From NCBI GenBank assembly GCA_964518135.1, contig CAZFEY010000005.1, positions 1 to 33,244 of the forward strand: DNA of 33,244 nucleotides. Direction: 5' to 3'. The notes beneath the pieces were generated by a model. That model was not told the origin of the DNA. It saw only the letters and a list, made by a program, of their open reading frames with translations, and did not search any database. This document shows, piece after piece, positions 1 through 7,605 of the stretch. Source of the DNA: 2-12-FULL-40-12 sp964518135 (GTDB taxonomy: Bacteria > Patescibacteriota > Minisyncoccia > Minisyncoccales > 2-12-FULL-40-12). How positions within the stretch are numbered: position 1 is the first letter of the stretch; each line of letters opens with the position of its first letter. Position numbers and translations under genes: made by a program.

Positions 1-655
1 ACCAACTATTAATCCCGCTACCGGTAAGAGCATTGGCAGAAAATTATTAGAGGGAGATTTGCCATATACAGATACTAATAACAATCAGAATGATTTTGAA
101 ATTCAAGTACCTACTCCAAACAGTAGCAATACAACATTTTTAGAAGAAGAGGAAAATGAAGAAGATAGCGAAGAACAAGGCGCGTCTTATTTGGACGTGG
201 TTATTAATGAGGTTGCGTGGATGGGTACAATTGATTCATCGAATAATGAGTGGTTAGAAATTTACAACAATACTGACAGCGAAATCGATTTATCTGGTTG
301 GGTGCTGAAATCTACTAATGATACTCCATCAATAAGTCTTTCTGGCATTGTTTTGGCAAATAACCATTTCTTACTAGAAAGGACGAGTGACGAAACTTTA
401 CCTGAAATTACTGCTGATCAGATATATGTAGGGGCTTTAGGTAATGCAGGGGAGTATTTACAATTATACGACGGACAAAATAATCTTATAGATGAAATCG
501 ATAGTTCTACTGGTTGGTTTGCCGGAGACAATGACAGCAAGCAAACGATGGAGAGAATTAATCCTTTAGTACAAGGTAGTGATACTGCAAATTGGGCTAC
601 GAGCGCAGAGTTGCTTGGGACGCCAAGAGCTCAAAACAGTAAATACTCGCCATAA
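1..655 (+). CDS. Lamin-tail-domain (LTD) surface protein, 5' end outside the window
   Basis: The reading frame is open to the left edge of the window, so this is the C-terminal part (about 218 residues visible) of a longer protein. A TTG at position 59 is available but is unlikely to be the start, because the codons before it (reading PTINPATGKSIGRK) continue the same protein. The first visible residues, with YTDTNNNQNDFEIQVPTPNS, look like the end of one LTD domain. After an acidic linker, a second LTD domain runs from about nt 190 (VVINEVAWMGT, then NEWLEIYNNT and DLSGWVL) to the typical ending TMERINP...NWATS...GTPRAQN. LTD domains are beta-sandwich modules common on secreted proteins of CPR bacteria. 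A role at the cell surface is inferred; no catalytic domain is visible. Confidence 0.8.
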   Translation, partial: PTINPATGKSIGRKLLEGDLPYTDTNNNQNDFEIQVPTPNSSNTTFLEEEENEEDSEEQGASYLDVVINEVAWMGTIDSSNNEWLEIYNNTDSEIDLSGWVLKSTNDTPSISLSGIVLANNHFLLERTSDETLPEITADQIYVGALGNAGEYLQLYDGQNNLIDEIDSSTGWFAGDNDSKQTMERINPLVQGSDTANWATSAELLGTPRAQNSKYSP

Positions 656-686
656 TACTTAACGATATTTTTGTCGACGTATCATG

Positions 687-705
687 GACCTACTATTAGT
701 AGGTC
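687..705. promoter_or_regulatory. Palindrome GACCTACT-ATT-AGTAGGTC, candidate operator
   Basis: This is a perfect 8-bp inverted repeat with a 3-nt spacer, lying between the LTD gene and the HTH regulator, just upstream of the regulator's candidate promoter. Its half-site differs by one base from GTCCTACT, which is repeated downstream of the regulator at 1398-1438, although there the half-sites point the other way. It could be an operator for autoregulation. It could also act as a weak terminator for the LTD gene, but it is followed only by ATTTATTT. Confidence 0.45.
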
Positions 706-719
706 ATTTATTTGGAATC

Positions 720-748
720 TTGCATTAAGATAAAATATAGTGTATATA
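720..748 (+). promoter_or_regulatory. Candidate sigma-70 promoter of the HTH regulator
   Basis: TTGCAT (720-725) and TATATA (743-748) are separated by 17 bp. Transcription from here would start near 755 and give a leader of about 25 nt before the ATG at 781. This argues against a TTG start at 712, which would lie upstream of the promoter. Confidence 0.45.
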
Positions 749-780
749 CATTATTATCATATCTTGATATAAATTTTCCT

Positions 781-1410
781 ATGGAAATCACTCGAGAATC
801 CCTCATTCATTTAACAACACGCCTCTACCAAATTACCATTCTTTTTCCCAAGAAAGAGCCACTAAGGTATAAAATGAGGGAAATAGCAAACGATATCTTG
901 AACGGATTCATTAAAATTGATAATTTGCGCAAACGAGCTGTAGATGCTTTTGATATAATCGATCAGGTGTGCGACGGATTAGACGTTATGGATGGCTTTT
1001 TTGCCATATCTAAAGAGCAAAATTGGGTTGCGCCAGATGAATTATTACCTATTTGGGAGGGATATAGCGGAATGAAAGAGTTTTTACAGGACGGATTAAA
1101 AGATAAAAATGTTGTTAATGATATTTCCTTGATTGGTGATATTGTTAATAACGTTTCCCTGGTTAGTAATGGAGAATTGAGCCAGGCGTTAGGGGGGCAA
1201 GTAAAAAAAAGCCTTAACGATAGACAGCAAAAAATTTTAGAGACAATCAAAGAGAAAGGAAAGGTTCAAGTTGGAGAATTTAAAGATGTATTCCCTATGG
1301 TTACAAAGAGAACTCTAAGGAGGGATTTTTGGCAATTATTCCAATCAGGGGAGGTTGAAAGAGTAGGAGAAAAGAATGATACTTATTATCAGCTTATAAG
1401 TAGGACATAA
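781..1410 (+). CDS. DeoR-type winged-helix transcriptional regulator
   Basis: This 209-residue protein has an alpha-helical N-terminal part of unknown function (about residues 1-145). Its C-terminal winged helix-turn-helix starts at about residue 150 with LNDRQQKILETIKEKG and continues with VTKRTLRRDFWQLFQSGEVE, which fits the DeoR-type HTH pattern (recognition helix TKRTLRRDFWQL). The ATG at 781 is preferred over an in-frame TTG at 712, because a promoter-like sequence lies between them. The stop codon lies inside a perfect palindrome (1398-1421) upstream of the ECF sigma gene, so the protein may bind there and control that operon. DNA binding follows from the family; the target and the effector are inferred or unknown. 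Confidence 0.7.
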   Translation: MEITRESLIHLTTRLYQITILFPKKEPLRYKMREIANDILNGFIKIDNLRKRAVDAFDIIDQVCDGLDVMDGFFAISKEQNWVAPDELLPIWEGYSGMKEFLQDGLKDKNVVNDISLIGDIVNNVSLVSNGELSQALGGQVKKSLNDRQQKILETIKEKGKVQVGEFKDVFPMVTKRTLRRDFWQLFQSGEVERVGEKNDTYYQLISRT

Positions 1411-1438
1411 ATGTCCTACTTGATCTGTTTTGTCCTAC
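1398..1438. promoter_or_regulatory. Cluster of GTCCTAC sites, candidate operator before the ECF sigma gene
   Basis: AAGTAGGACAT-AA-ATGTCCTACTT is a perfect 11-bp inverted repeat (1398-1421). A third half-site, TGTCCTAC, follows at 1431-1438, about two helical turns after the second half-site. The palindrome overlaps the stop codon of the HTH regulator and lies 68-108 bp upstream of the sigma factor ATG. I did not see this octamer anywhere else in the window. Position and symmetry suggest a repressor site over the sigma-factor promoter. A short transcript hairpin is the alternative. Confidence 0.55.
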
Positions 1439-1505
1439 CTAAAATTATGATATCATTAGAAAATAATCTGTTTTTAGCCGTAAAGCAAAGTTGAGCGATT
1501 CTATT

Positions 1506-2027
1506 ATGGATGACATTAAAGAACAATTTAGCGACCTTTACGACCAATACATTGATAAGATCTATAGGTTTGTTTTTATTAAAGTGAATTCGCAGGAAAT
1601 TGCAGAAGATTTAACTGCAGAAGCCTTTTTGAGGGCGTGGGAAGCGCTTAAAAAACACTCAAATCCTCATCCTAGGAAAATTGAACACCCATCAGCATTT
1701 TTATATAAGATTGCCAGGAATTTAGTCATAGATTATTACAGACAAAAAGATAAGTTGCAGTCAGTTAATCTAGAAGCAGTTCAAATTGACGACCCAAGCG
1801 CTAATTTAGAAGAAAAGGCGATTCTGGGTTCAGATGTTGATGCCGTGAGAAAGGCATTATCTGGCATCAGAGATGAGTATAGAGAGGTTATAACTTGGCA
1901 CTATCTAGACGAGCTTAAAGTCCCCGAAATAGCTAGGATAGCAAATAAATCAGAGGGCGCCGTGAGGGTCCTGCTTCATAGAGCCTTAAATTCTCTTCGT
2001 GAAAACTTGGAAGTAAAAGAAGCATAA
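1506..2027 (+). CDS. ECF-type RNA polymerase sigma factor (sigma-70 family)
   Basis: The protein has 173 residues from the ATG at 1506; an in-frame TTG at 1491 would add five. Region 2 is visible as FSDLYDQYIDKIYRFVFIKV, then QEIAEDLTAEAFLRAWEAL and the -10-binding stretch AFLYKIARNLVIDYYRQ. Region 4 follows with the pattern LSGIRDEYREVITWHYLDEL and the HTH VPEIARIANKSEGAVRVLLHRALNSL. Length and layout are normal for ECF sigma factors, which direct RNA polymerase to stress or envelope genes. The next gene encodes a DUF5667 membrane protein, a common partner in CPR genomes and probably its anti-sigma factor. The GTCCTAC operator cluster lies upstream. Confidence 0.9.
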   Translation: MDDIKEQFSDLYDQYIDKIYRFVFIKVNSQEIAEDLTAEAFLRAWEALKKHSNPHPRKIEHPSAFLYKIARNLVIDYYRQKDKLQSVNLEAVQIDDPSANLEEKAILGSDVDAVRKALSGIRDEYREVITWHYLDELKVPEIARIANKSEGAVRVLLHRALNSLRENLEVKEA

Positions 2028-2047
2028 TGCCCCGCCACGTTGTCAAC

Positions 2048-2073
2048 TGTAACACTTTGCCTTTTTCCACGTC
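2048..2073 (+). promoter_or_regulatory. ECF-type promoter TGTAAC-N16-CGTC
   Basis: TGTAAC (2048-2053), a 16-bp spacer and CGTC (2070-2073) match the promoter type read by sigma-X/sigma-M/sigma-W-like ECF factors. The element lies between the ECF sigma gene and the DUF5667 gene, and would give a leader of about 20 nt before the ATG at 2102. It suggests that the sigma factor activates its own anti-sigma gene, which is a usual feedback design. Confidence 0.6.
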
Positions 2074-2101
2074 ATCTATATATAAGCGCTGATAAAGCAA
2101 T

Positions 2102-2845
2102 ATGACCGAGCAAGATCTCATCACTAAAATCCAAACACTAAAAGATATTAAACCCAGAGGAGACTGGGCTTTATCTGTTAAGGATAGAATTTTTGATGAC
2201 CACCCGTACATTATTAATACCTACCAGCCAGTATCGGCTATGGCTATTTTAAGATCCTTAATTGCGCAACCAAGGTTGTCTTACGTTTCTTTTGTTTTGC
2301 TGTTTGGTATCTTTATTGCGGCATTTGGTTTTGCGAATAATGCATTGCCTGGAGATTTGTTGTATCCATTTAAGAAGATTACTGAAGAAGGGCAAAGCAT
2401 TTTCGTGCTAGACAATACAGAAATTTCAAAAACACAACTAACATTATTAAGCAAAAGACTTGACGAGCTAACAGAGGTTGCCAAGAAGAACAAAGTTAGA
2501 AATTTGGCCCCAGCAATTAACGAAGTGGAAAATGGTATTGCACAAGCTGCAAAGAATTTAAAAAAAGCAGATGCTAATTCTGCAATTATCGCTGAAGTTA
2601 AAAAAATAGAAGACAAAAAAGAGACAATAAAATCATTGGGGGTTGAAATCGGAGAAGTCGGAGAATTAGAATGGGACGCCGCTTTAGTTGATAAGATTAA
2701 GGCCCAAGTAGATATTCTAAGCATTGAGAAATTGACAGAAGAGCAATCAGTTTTATTAGAGGAGGTAAAGAAGGACGTTGACACAGAGAATTATGTTAAG
2801 GCTTGGGAAAAAGTTCTATTGATTAACGGGATAGTAATTGAATAA
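2102..2845 (+). CDS. DUF5667 membrane protein, probable anti-sigma factor
   Basis: The protein has 247 residues. An N-terminal cytoplasmic part of about 60 residues (MTEQDLITKIQTLKDIKPRG, then WALSVKDRI) is followed by one membrane segment (about residues 60-78, YVSFVLLFGIFIAAFGFA). Next comes the DUF5667 signature ALPGDLLYPFKKITEEGQ and a helical, Lys/Glu-rich outer part to the end. Proteins of this layout are often encoded beside ECF sigma factors. The short N-terminal region would then hold the sigma factor at the membrane and the outer part would sense the envelope. I see no zinc-binding HxxxCxxC motif, so it is not a classical ZAS anti-sigma factor. The role is inferred from layout and neighbour. 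Confidence 0.7.
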   Translation: MTEQDLITKIQTLKDIKPRGDWALSVKDRIFDDHPYIINTYQPVSAMAILRSLIAQPRLSYVSFVLLFGIFIAAFGFANNALPGDLLYPFKKITEEGQSIFVLDNTEISKTQLTLLSKRLDELTEVAKKNKVRNLAPAINEVENGIAQAAKNLKKADANSAIIAEVKKIEDKKETIKSLGVEIGEVGELEWDAALVDKIKAQVDILSIEKLTEEQSVLLEEVKKDVDTENYVKAWEKVLLINGIVIE

Positions 2846-2870
2846 ATAATTTTGCAATAGGAAGTCGTTT

Positions 2871-2935
2871 CTTGCATTTTTTGAATGTTCGCCCTTGGCG
2901 AAACGAAGAATTCTTCAATATCCAAAAATCGCAAG
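2871..2935. repeat. Imperfect palindrome upstream of the surface-protein gene
   Basis: The ends CTTGCATTTTTTGAAT and TCCAAAAATCGCAAG pair imperfectly. Inside is a tight hairpin TTCGCC-CTT-GGCGAA (2888-2902) followed by CGAAGAATTC. The design resembles the elements at 27311 and 33029: AT-rich outer arms around a small CG hairpin, with a core close to GCGAAA..CGAAGAAT. It may end the sigma/anti-sigma transcript or act in the leader of the surface-protein mRNA. Confidence 0.45.
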
Positions 2936-2994
2936 ATGGTCGGTAACGACAGAAATGAATTATTAACTAAAATCAAATAGAAAATTACGAAACA

Positions 2995-4983
2995 ATGAAA
3001 AAATTTATTGCAATCGTAACGTTTGTGGCTGTCGCTGCTTGGATGATGCCTAGCGCTGGAGTTCAAGCATTAACTGTTGAAGAGCTTCAGGCTCAAATTG
3101 CTGCCTTACAGGCGCAATTAAACACATTGTTGGGTCAACAGGGGACAGGCACTGCAGTTTCTTGTACTTTCACGAGAGCTTTATATCCTGGAGTAAGTGG
3201 CGCTGATGTTAACTGCTTACAGAGATATCTTAACGGAGCTGGCCATCAAGTAGCAGCTTCTGGAGCTGGTTCTCCTGGAAATGAAAGCCAATATTATGGC
3301 TCTAAGACCCAGGCAGCCGTCGCAGCATGGCAAGCCGCTAATAGCGTTGCTTGCGGTTCATACTGCGGGTATTTCGGACCTGCTTCACAGGCAAAATATA
3401 ACGCAATGATGGCTTCGGGTGGCACTGGCACAACGGGTGGAACCGGCACAACCGGATCTACAACTTGCCAAGGATCGGAAGGTTCTTACACAGTAACGTT
3501 GGCTGCAAGCCCAGTATCTAGAACCGTTAACGCCGGAGCTGGTATTGAAGCATATGGTATGGACATAAAAGCCGTCAACTCCGATATTACAATCGGCAAG
3601 TTTGATTTGCGATCGTCTGTTACTAATGCTACTACCGGAACAGCTGAAAATCCTGGCAACTTCATTTTGGGTGTTAAGGTTTACAAGGACTCGGTTTCCG
3701 AAGCAAACCTTGTAAAAACCTATAGCACACCTACATTTACCCAGGATGCATCAGCTATTTGGTATACCACATTGGGTGACCTAGGCTTCAAAGTTCCTAT
3801 GGGAACAACCGTGAAATTGTTAATAGTAATTGATACCGGAACAACAATAGACCAAAACAGGACTGTTGTTATTCGAGGTTATCTTACCAACGCCATTAGA
3901 GGTAGAGATTGTAAGGGCATTGATTCTTATGTCACTGATCCTGGCACAAGAACTTTGACTGTACAACAGCCTGGCGTTGCTACTGTTACAATCACAGAAG
4001 CTGGAGATAAGCCAGATACCAACTTCATCAAGGCCGATGCCACAAATGGTGTTCAAACGCAGACAACCATGCTTTCGTTAAATGCTAAAGCTACGTCTGG
4101 AAGCTCAACCTTAACAAGGTTAGAAGTCAGCTACGCTTCACATACCAGCGCCGCTGTTCTTCCATCAGCATTATTCATGTATGATGGTTCTACCTTAGTT
4201 TCTTCTTGTACTCCAAACAATACAGAAAATGGATTCTGTACTTTGGAGAACTTTAGATTACCTCTTACTCAAGATGCATCTAAAAACTTGAAGGTTAAGG
4301 CAACTTGGGCAGATAATGCTCACTTTGAGTCAGGCGGAGCAGCAGCTCAAATCATGGTTGTTGCCTCAACCGCAGCTAACGCTGCAGGTGGTGCGCACGA
4401 AAGGGCCAATGGCCAAATCGCCGGTGTTGTTATTTCCGCGAACACTACTTCAAACTTCCAATTCATTGCAGAATCTGGAGTAGCATTTACATTTGTAAGT
4501 GGAACTGCCAGTTATGCTGCGGGAGCAGGTAGTGGAGAAGGATCATTAACGGGCACAATCGTCTTGAAGGTAAAGCCTTTTGGCGGAACCTTAGAGGCTC
4601 CAGAATATGCTACAGCTGGAACTTCAGTTCAGATTGGAAACATGATTGTTAGACTCGAAGGAATTTGGGCTTCAGGAACCGATCTTACCGGAGAAGTTTC
4701 TGCGTCAGGCGCTGATTACACCATTGCTCGTTCTCTTCAGAACAGCTTGGGCGTAAGCACAGATGTTCCTGATGATGTAGAAGCTACCGTTACTTCAGCG
4801 TTTAGTTTCAGCAAGGCGAGCACAGGTGCTCCTTCAGGTAACATGAAGGTAAGAGTTAAAGAAGTTTGTTATGACGTCGCAGCTACTTATCAGTGCGTAG
4901 GAGAAACAGCCAATGTCGGAGGTGCATCAGGAGGAAGTTTGACAGAGAAGTGGGTAACTAATAGTGCATTTATTGCCCTATAA
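2995..4983 (+). CDS. Probable surface-layer protein with peptidoglycan-binding domain
   Basis: The protein has 662 residues. A signal peptide (KKFIAIVTFVAVAAWMMPSA, cleavage after VQA near residue 25) is followed by a short coil LTVEELQAQIAALQAQL. Residues about 55-140 form a peptidoglycan-binding fold: CTFTRALYPGVSGADVNCLQ, then YYGSKTQAAVAAWQ and GYFGPASQAKYNAM, with several Cys. A Gly/Thr linker (TGTTGGTGTTG) leads into a long beta-rich region rich in Ala, Ser, Thr and Gly, probably several Ig-like domains. This architecture is typical of abundant surface proteins in Parcubacteria. Base composition is richer in G+C than in the neighbours, as expected for a highly expressed gene, and a strong terminator follows. 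It is a likely acceptor of the glycan made by the downstream locus, but that link is speculative. Confidence 0.75.
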   Translation: MKKFIAIVTFVAVAAWMMPSAGVQALTVEELQAQIAALQAQLNTLLGQQGTGTAVSCTFTRALYPGVSGADVNCLQRYLNGAGHQVAASGAGSPGNESQYYGSKTQAAVAAWQAANSVACGSYCGYFGPASQAKYNAMMASGGTGTTGGTGTTGSTTCQGSEGSYTVTLAASPVSRTVNAGAGIEAYGMDIKAVNSDITIGKFDLRSSVTNATTGTAENPGNFILGVKVYKDSVSEANLVKTYSTPTFTQDASAIWYTTLGDLGFKVPMGTTVKLLIVIDTGTTIDQNRTVVIRGYLTNAIRGRDCKGIDSYVTDPGTRTLTVQQPGVATVTITEAGDKPDTNFIKADATNGVQTQTTMLSLNAKATSGSSTLTRLEVSYASHTSAAVLPSALFMYDGSTLVSSCTPNNTENGFCTLENFRLPLTQDASKNLKVKATWADNAHFESGGAAAQIMVVASTAANAAGGAHERANGQIAGVVISANTTSNFQFIAESGVAFTFVSGTASYAAGAGSGEGSLTGTIVLKVKPFGGTLEAPEYATAGTSVQIGNMIVRLEGIWASGTDLTGEVSASGADYTIARSLQNSLGVSTDVPDDVEATVTSAFSFSKASTGAPSGNMKVRVKEVCYDVAATYQCVGETANVGGASGGSLTEKWVTNSAFIAL

Positions 4984-5008
4984 ATTTCTTTTCCTTGTGA
5001 AGAAGCTG

Positions 5009-5035
5009 AAATCCGCCTCATCGGCGGATTTTGGT
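5009..5035 (+). terminator. Rho-independent terminator of the surface-protein gene
   Basis: AAATCCGCC-TCATC-GGCGGATTT is a perfect 9-bp stem with a 5-nt loop, followed by TTGGTTT. It starts 25 bp after the stop codon at 4983. The tail is only moderately T-rich, but the stem is the clearest in this half of the window. Confidence 0.8.
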
Positions 5036-5117
5036 TTAAAATAAAAAGTATTTGATTTTTCCATCTTTTTTTAGTAGCATTTATACAGTTAATATTACTT
5101 AAATTAAATCCAATATT

Positions 5118-5879
5118 ATGAATAGAAAAATTATATTTCTGGTAATTATTATAATAATAATTTTCGCAGCCATTTTTGTTTATAGATCTTTTAAATTAAA
5201 AAAAGACAGCTACGGATGTCTTATTGGCCAAGGATATTCTTGGTGCGAATTTAAAAGGCAGTGTGTTAAAGAGGGAGAAGGTTGCGTGCTAACTAAGGAA
5301 TGGATTTTAGGAGAAGCAAAGAAGATTGTAGGTCTTGACCTTAATGTATTACCAGACAAGGCGATTGAGTTTAATACAGAAAATGGCAAAATAGCCTTTC
5401 TGTCAAAAGGGATTTACTATTTAGATGAACTGAAAGCCAAAAAAGTTATAGAATCATTTGGCAATGTAAAAGATTTTCTACAGGGTATCGGTTTTCAAGC
5501 AGATTCTTTTAATCCGGTTACCCAAGATGAAAATCAAGACTTGATCAAATATAAAAAAGATGATCTCATTTGTGTTATAGGTAGAGTAGATAATCCCAAC
5601 AATACTTCCTCATTTTCTTTATTTTGCGGAAACCCAGAGGATAAACTATGTAATTTTAACGCTTCTTGCGGGAGATCGTGTCAGTCAGATAATGATTGCG
5701 CCTTGATAACTAATGGATGTGCTAAAAAAATAGTTTGCAGAACCAAGGGAATTAAATTCTATCATGATTGTGAAAATCCGACATCGGTTGTATCCGAACT
5801 CGATACAAGGATTACCGAATGTGCATGCTTAGAGAATCAATGTGTGCCAAAAAATGAGAACTTGCGTCCAAACAATTAA
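5118..5879 (+). CDS. Membrane-anchored Cys-rich protein of unknown function
   Basis: The protein has 253 residues. One N-terminal membrane segment (IIFLVIIIIIIFAAIFVY, residues about 4-22) anchors an outer domain. A Cys-containing motif (YGCLIGQGYSWCEFKRQCVK, then GCVL) follows directly. A middle part of mixed alpha/beta character comes next, and the last 80 residues are rich in Cys (CNFNASCGRSCQSDNDCAL, then CAKKIVC, HDCEN, ECACLENQCV). The even spacing suggests disulphides outside the membrane. I do not recognise a named family; similar Cys-rich single-pass proteins are common in CPR bacteria. The next gene begins inside its last codons, so the two are probably co-transcribed. Confidence 0.65.
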   Translation: MNRKIIFLVIIIIIIFAAIFVYRSFKLKKDSYGCLIGQGYSWCEFKRQCVKEGEGCVLTKEWILGEAKKIVGLDLNVLPDKAIEFNTENGKIAFLSKGIYYLDELKAKKVIESFGNVKDFLQGIGFQADSFNPVTQDENQDLIKYKKDDLICVIGRVDNPNNTSSFSLFCGNPEDKLCNFNASCGRSCQSDNDCALITNGCAKKIVCRTKGIKFYHDCENPTSVVSELDTRITECACLENQCVPKNENLRPNN

Positions 5880-7605
5880 ATATTTCTTATTTGAAAAACA
5901 AACTTGTTTACTTGCAAAACAAACTTGTTTATTTTCCCTGATTTTAATTATTGGATTTCTTATTTTTTCCAATGTTGAAGCAGCCCTTATAGGAGAAACA
6001 AGGGATTTTAACGTAGACCCATCGTATGATTCACAGAAAAGGGAAGATCTTTCAGCCGTTCTGGTTGTAGAGAGCGACAAGCTTTATATTTTCGTTGATA
6101 CTTCTTTGTGGGATTCGTTTTCAGATAGAGAGAGGAATCAAATGATAGCTAATCTTATAACTCTGTCTAATGAATTTGAGAATAGGATTTATCCGGTTTT
6201 AACATCTAATTTTGGTTCTGAATGGATTCCAGGCATTGATGGAGATCGCAAAATCACTATTTTACTACATTCTTTAAGAAGGGGAGCCGGGGGTTATTTT
6301 AATGAAATCAATGAATATTCAAAATTTGAAAATCCAAATTCAAACGAAAGAGAAATGGTTTATGTTAATGCGGATTATCTCGCGAGCCCATTATTAAAAG
6401 ATTTGCTGGCGCACGAATTTACTCATTTAATAACCTTTAATCAAAAGGAGCGTTTATATAAATTAAAGGAAGATATATGGCTCAATGAGGCAAGGGCAGA
6501 GCATGCATCAACCCTTTTGGGTTACAACGATGTTTATCAGGGTAGTTATCTTCAGAGAAGGGTTAACGATTTCGTAAAAGCTTCGGATAACTCTTTAACC
6601 GAATGGAATAATTCTCTTTCTGATTACGGCATTCTTAATTTATTTACCGCGTACTTGGTAGACCATTACGGGGTCGCGATTCTTAATGATTCATTGCATT
6701 CGGGTTTTATAGGTATTGAGAGCATAAATTATGCTTTAATTAACAATGGTTATAGAGTCGATTTTGCAGATATTTTTACCGATTGGGCAATAGCAGTGCT
6801 TCTAAATGACTGCAGATTAGGATCTAAGTATTGCTATACAAACCCAAGTCTGAAAAACCTAAAAATTCTACCGTCAGCCAATTACTTAATTGCCAGTAAT
6901 CAATCTGCTTTGTCTGTTAACTATACTGTAAAAACTTGGGCTGGCAATTGGCATCGTATAGTTGCTGATGGAGAAATATTAGATATTGATTTCAATGGGG
7001 CGCCGGCGAAAGATTTTAAAATATCTTATATCCTTTGCGATAACGAGCAAAATTGTTCTATAGTCCCTTTTGATCTAGACGAAAACAATCAAGGTAAAAT
7101 AGTGATAGATAATATAAAAAAATATCCTTACTTTATCATTGTCCCTTTGTTTCAGAGCGCTGATTCTCTTGAAGAAAGAGTAATTTTCTTTTTAACTATC
7201 AGATCAGAGGATAAAAATCAGGAAAGCGAAGAGATCAGAAAGCTCTTAGAGAAAATTTCATTTTTGAAATCAGAAATCAACAGATTGAAAGCCGGATTAA
7301 TAGATTTGTCGGATGGTGATAGCAGTGCTTGTTATGCGATCGCAGATAATCTTTATTTTGGCATAACCAATAATAAACAAGTTCGCTGTCTCCAAGAGTT
7401 CTTAAAAGGACAAGGCCCATCTGTTTATCCAGAGGGGCTTGTTACGGGTAATTTCTATTTTCTTACTCAGTCAGCTGTTTCTCGTTTTCAGGAAAAGTAC
7501 CAAGAAGAGATACTTGATCCTTTCGGTTTGCAAAAGGGAACGGGGTATGTCGGATCCTTAACAAGGACGAAAATTAATCAGTTGATTCGACTTATCGCTG
7601 GTTAA
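5854..7605 (+). CDS. Secreted zinc metalloprotease (HExxH) with C-terminal peptidoglycan-binding domain
   Basis: The protein has 583 residues from the ATG at 5854; a GTG at 5842 is an alternative. Both overlap the preceding gene. A signal segment (SLILIIGFLIFSNVEAA) is preceded by a duplicated KQTCL peptide. The catalytic motif is HEFTH (His187, His191) followed about 20 residues later by WLNEARAEH (Glu212), the gluzincin pattern seen in M30 hyicolysin-like and related secreted peptidases. Beta-rich domains follow. A coiled coil around residue 480 (IRKLLEKISFLKSEINRLKA) leads to a C-terminal peptidoglycan-binding fold with VRCLQEFLKGQG and TQSAVSRFQEKY. The protein probably stays at the cell wall and cuts surface or foreign proteins; the substrate is unknown. 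Confidence 0.8.
   Translation: MRTCVQTIKYFLFEKQTCLLAKQTCLFSLILIIGFLIFSNVEAALIGETRDFNVDPSYDSQKREDLSAVLVVESDKLYIFVDTSLWDSFSDRERNQMIANLITLSNEFENRIYPVLTSNFGSEWIPGIDGDRKITILLHSLRRGAGGYFNEINEYSKFENPNSNEREMVYVNADYLASPLLKDLLAHEFTHLITFNQKERLYKLKEDIWLNEARAEHASTLLGYNDVYQGSYLQRRVNDFVKASDNSLTEWNNSLSDYGILNLFTAYLVDHYGVAILNDSLHSGFIGIESINYALINNGYRVDFADIFTDWAIAVLLNDCRLGSKYCYTNPSLKNLKILPSANYLIASNQSALSVNYTVKTWAGNWHRIVADGEILDIDFNGAPAKDFKISYILCDNEQNCSIVPFDLDENNQGKIVIDNIKKYPYFIIVPLFQSADSLEERVIFFLTIRSEDKNQESEEIRKLLEKISFLKSEINRLKAGLIDLSDGDSSACYAIADNLYFGITNNKQVRCLQEFLKGQGPSVYPEGLVTGNFYFLTQSAVSRFQEKYQEEILDPFGLQKGTGYVGSLTRTKINQLIRLIAG
5895..5931 (+). repeat. Tandem duplication of a 16-bp motif in the signal-peptide region
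   Basis: AAAACAAACTTGTTTA occurs at 5895-5910 and again at 5916-5931, a 21-bp period that keeps the frame and duplicates the peptide KQTCL. It lies in the N-terminal region of the metalloprotease and looks like a recent slippage duplication. Confidence 0.8.

Noticed and set aside
59..61. TTG start for the LTD protein at 59
   Set aside because: The frame is open to the window edge, and the codons before 59 encode sequence typical of the same LTD repeat.
712..780. TTG start of the DeoR-type regulator at 712
   Set aside because: It would lie upstream of the candidate promoter at 720-748, and the ATG at 781 starts a plausible protein.
2281..2784. Long open frame antisense to the DUF5667 gene
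   Set aside because: It is Ser/Phe-rich as expected for the mirror of a Lys/Glu-rich gene, matches no family I know, and the sense frame has clear motifs.
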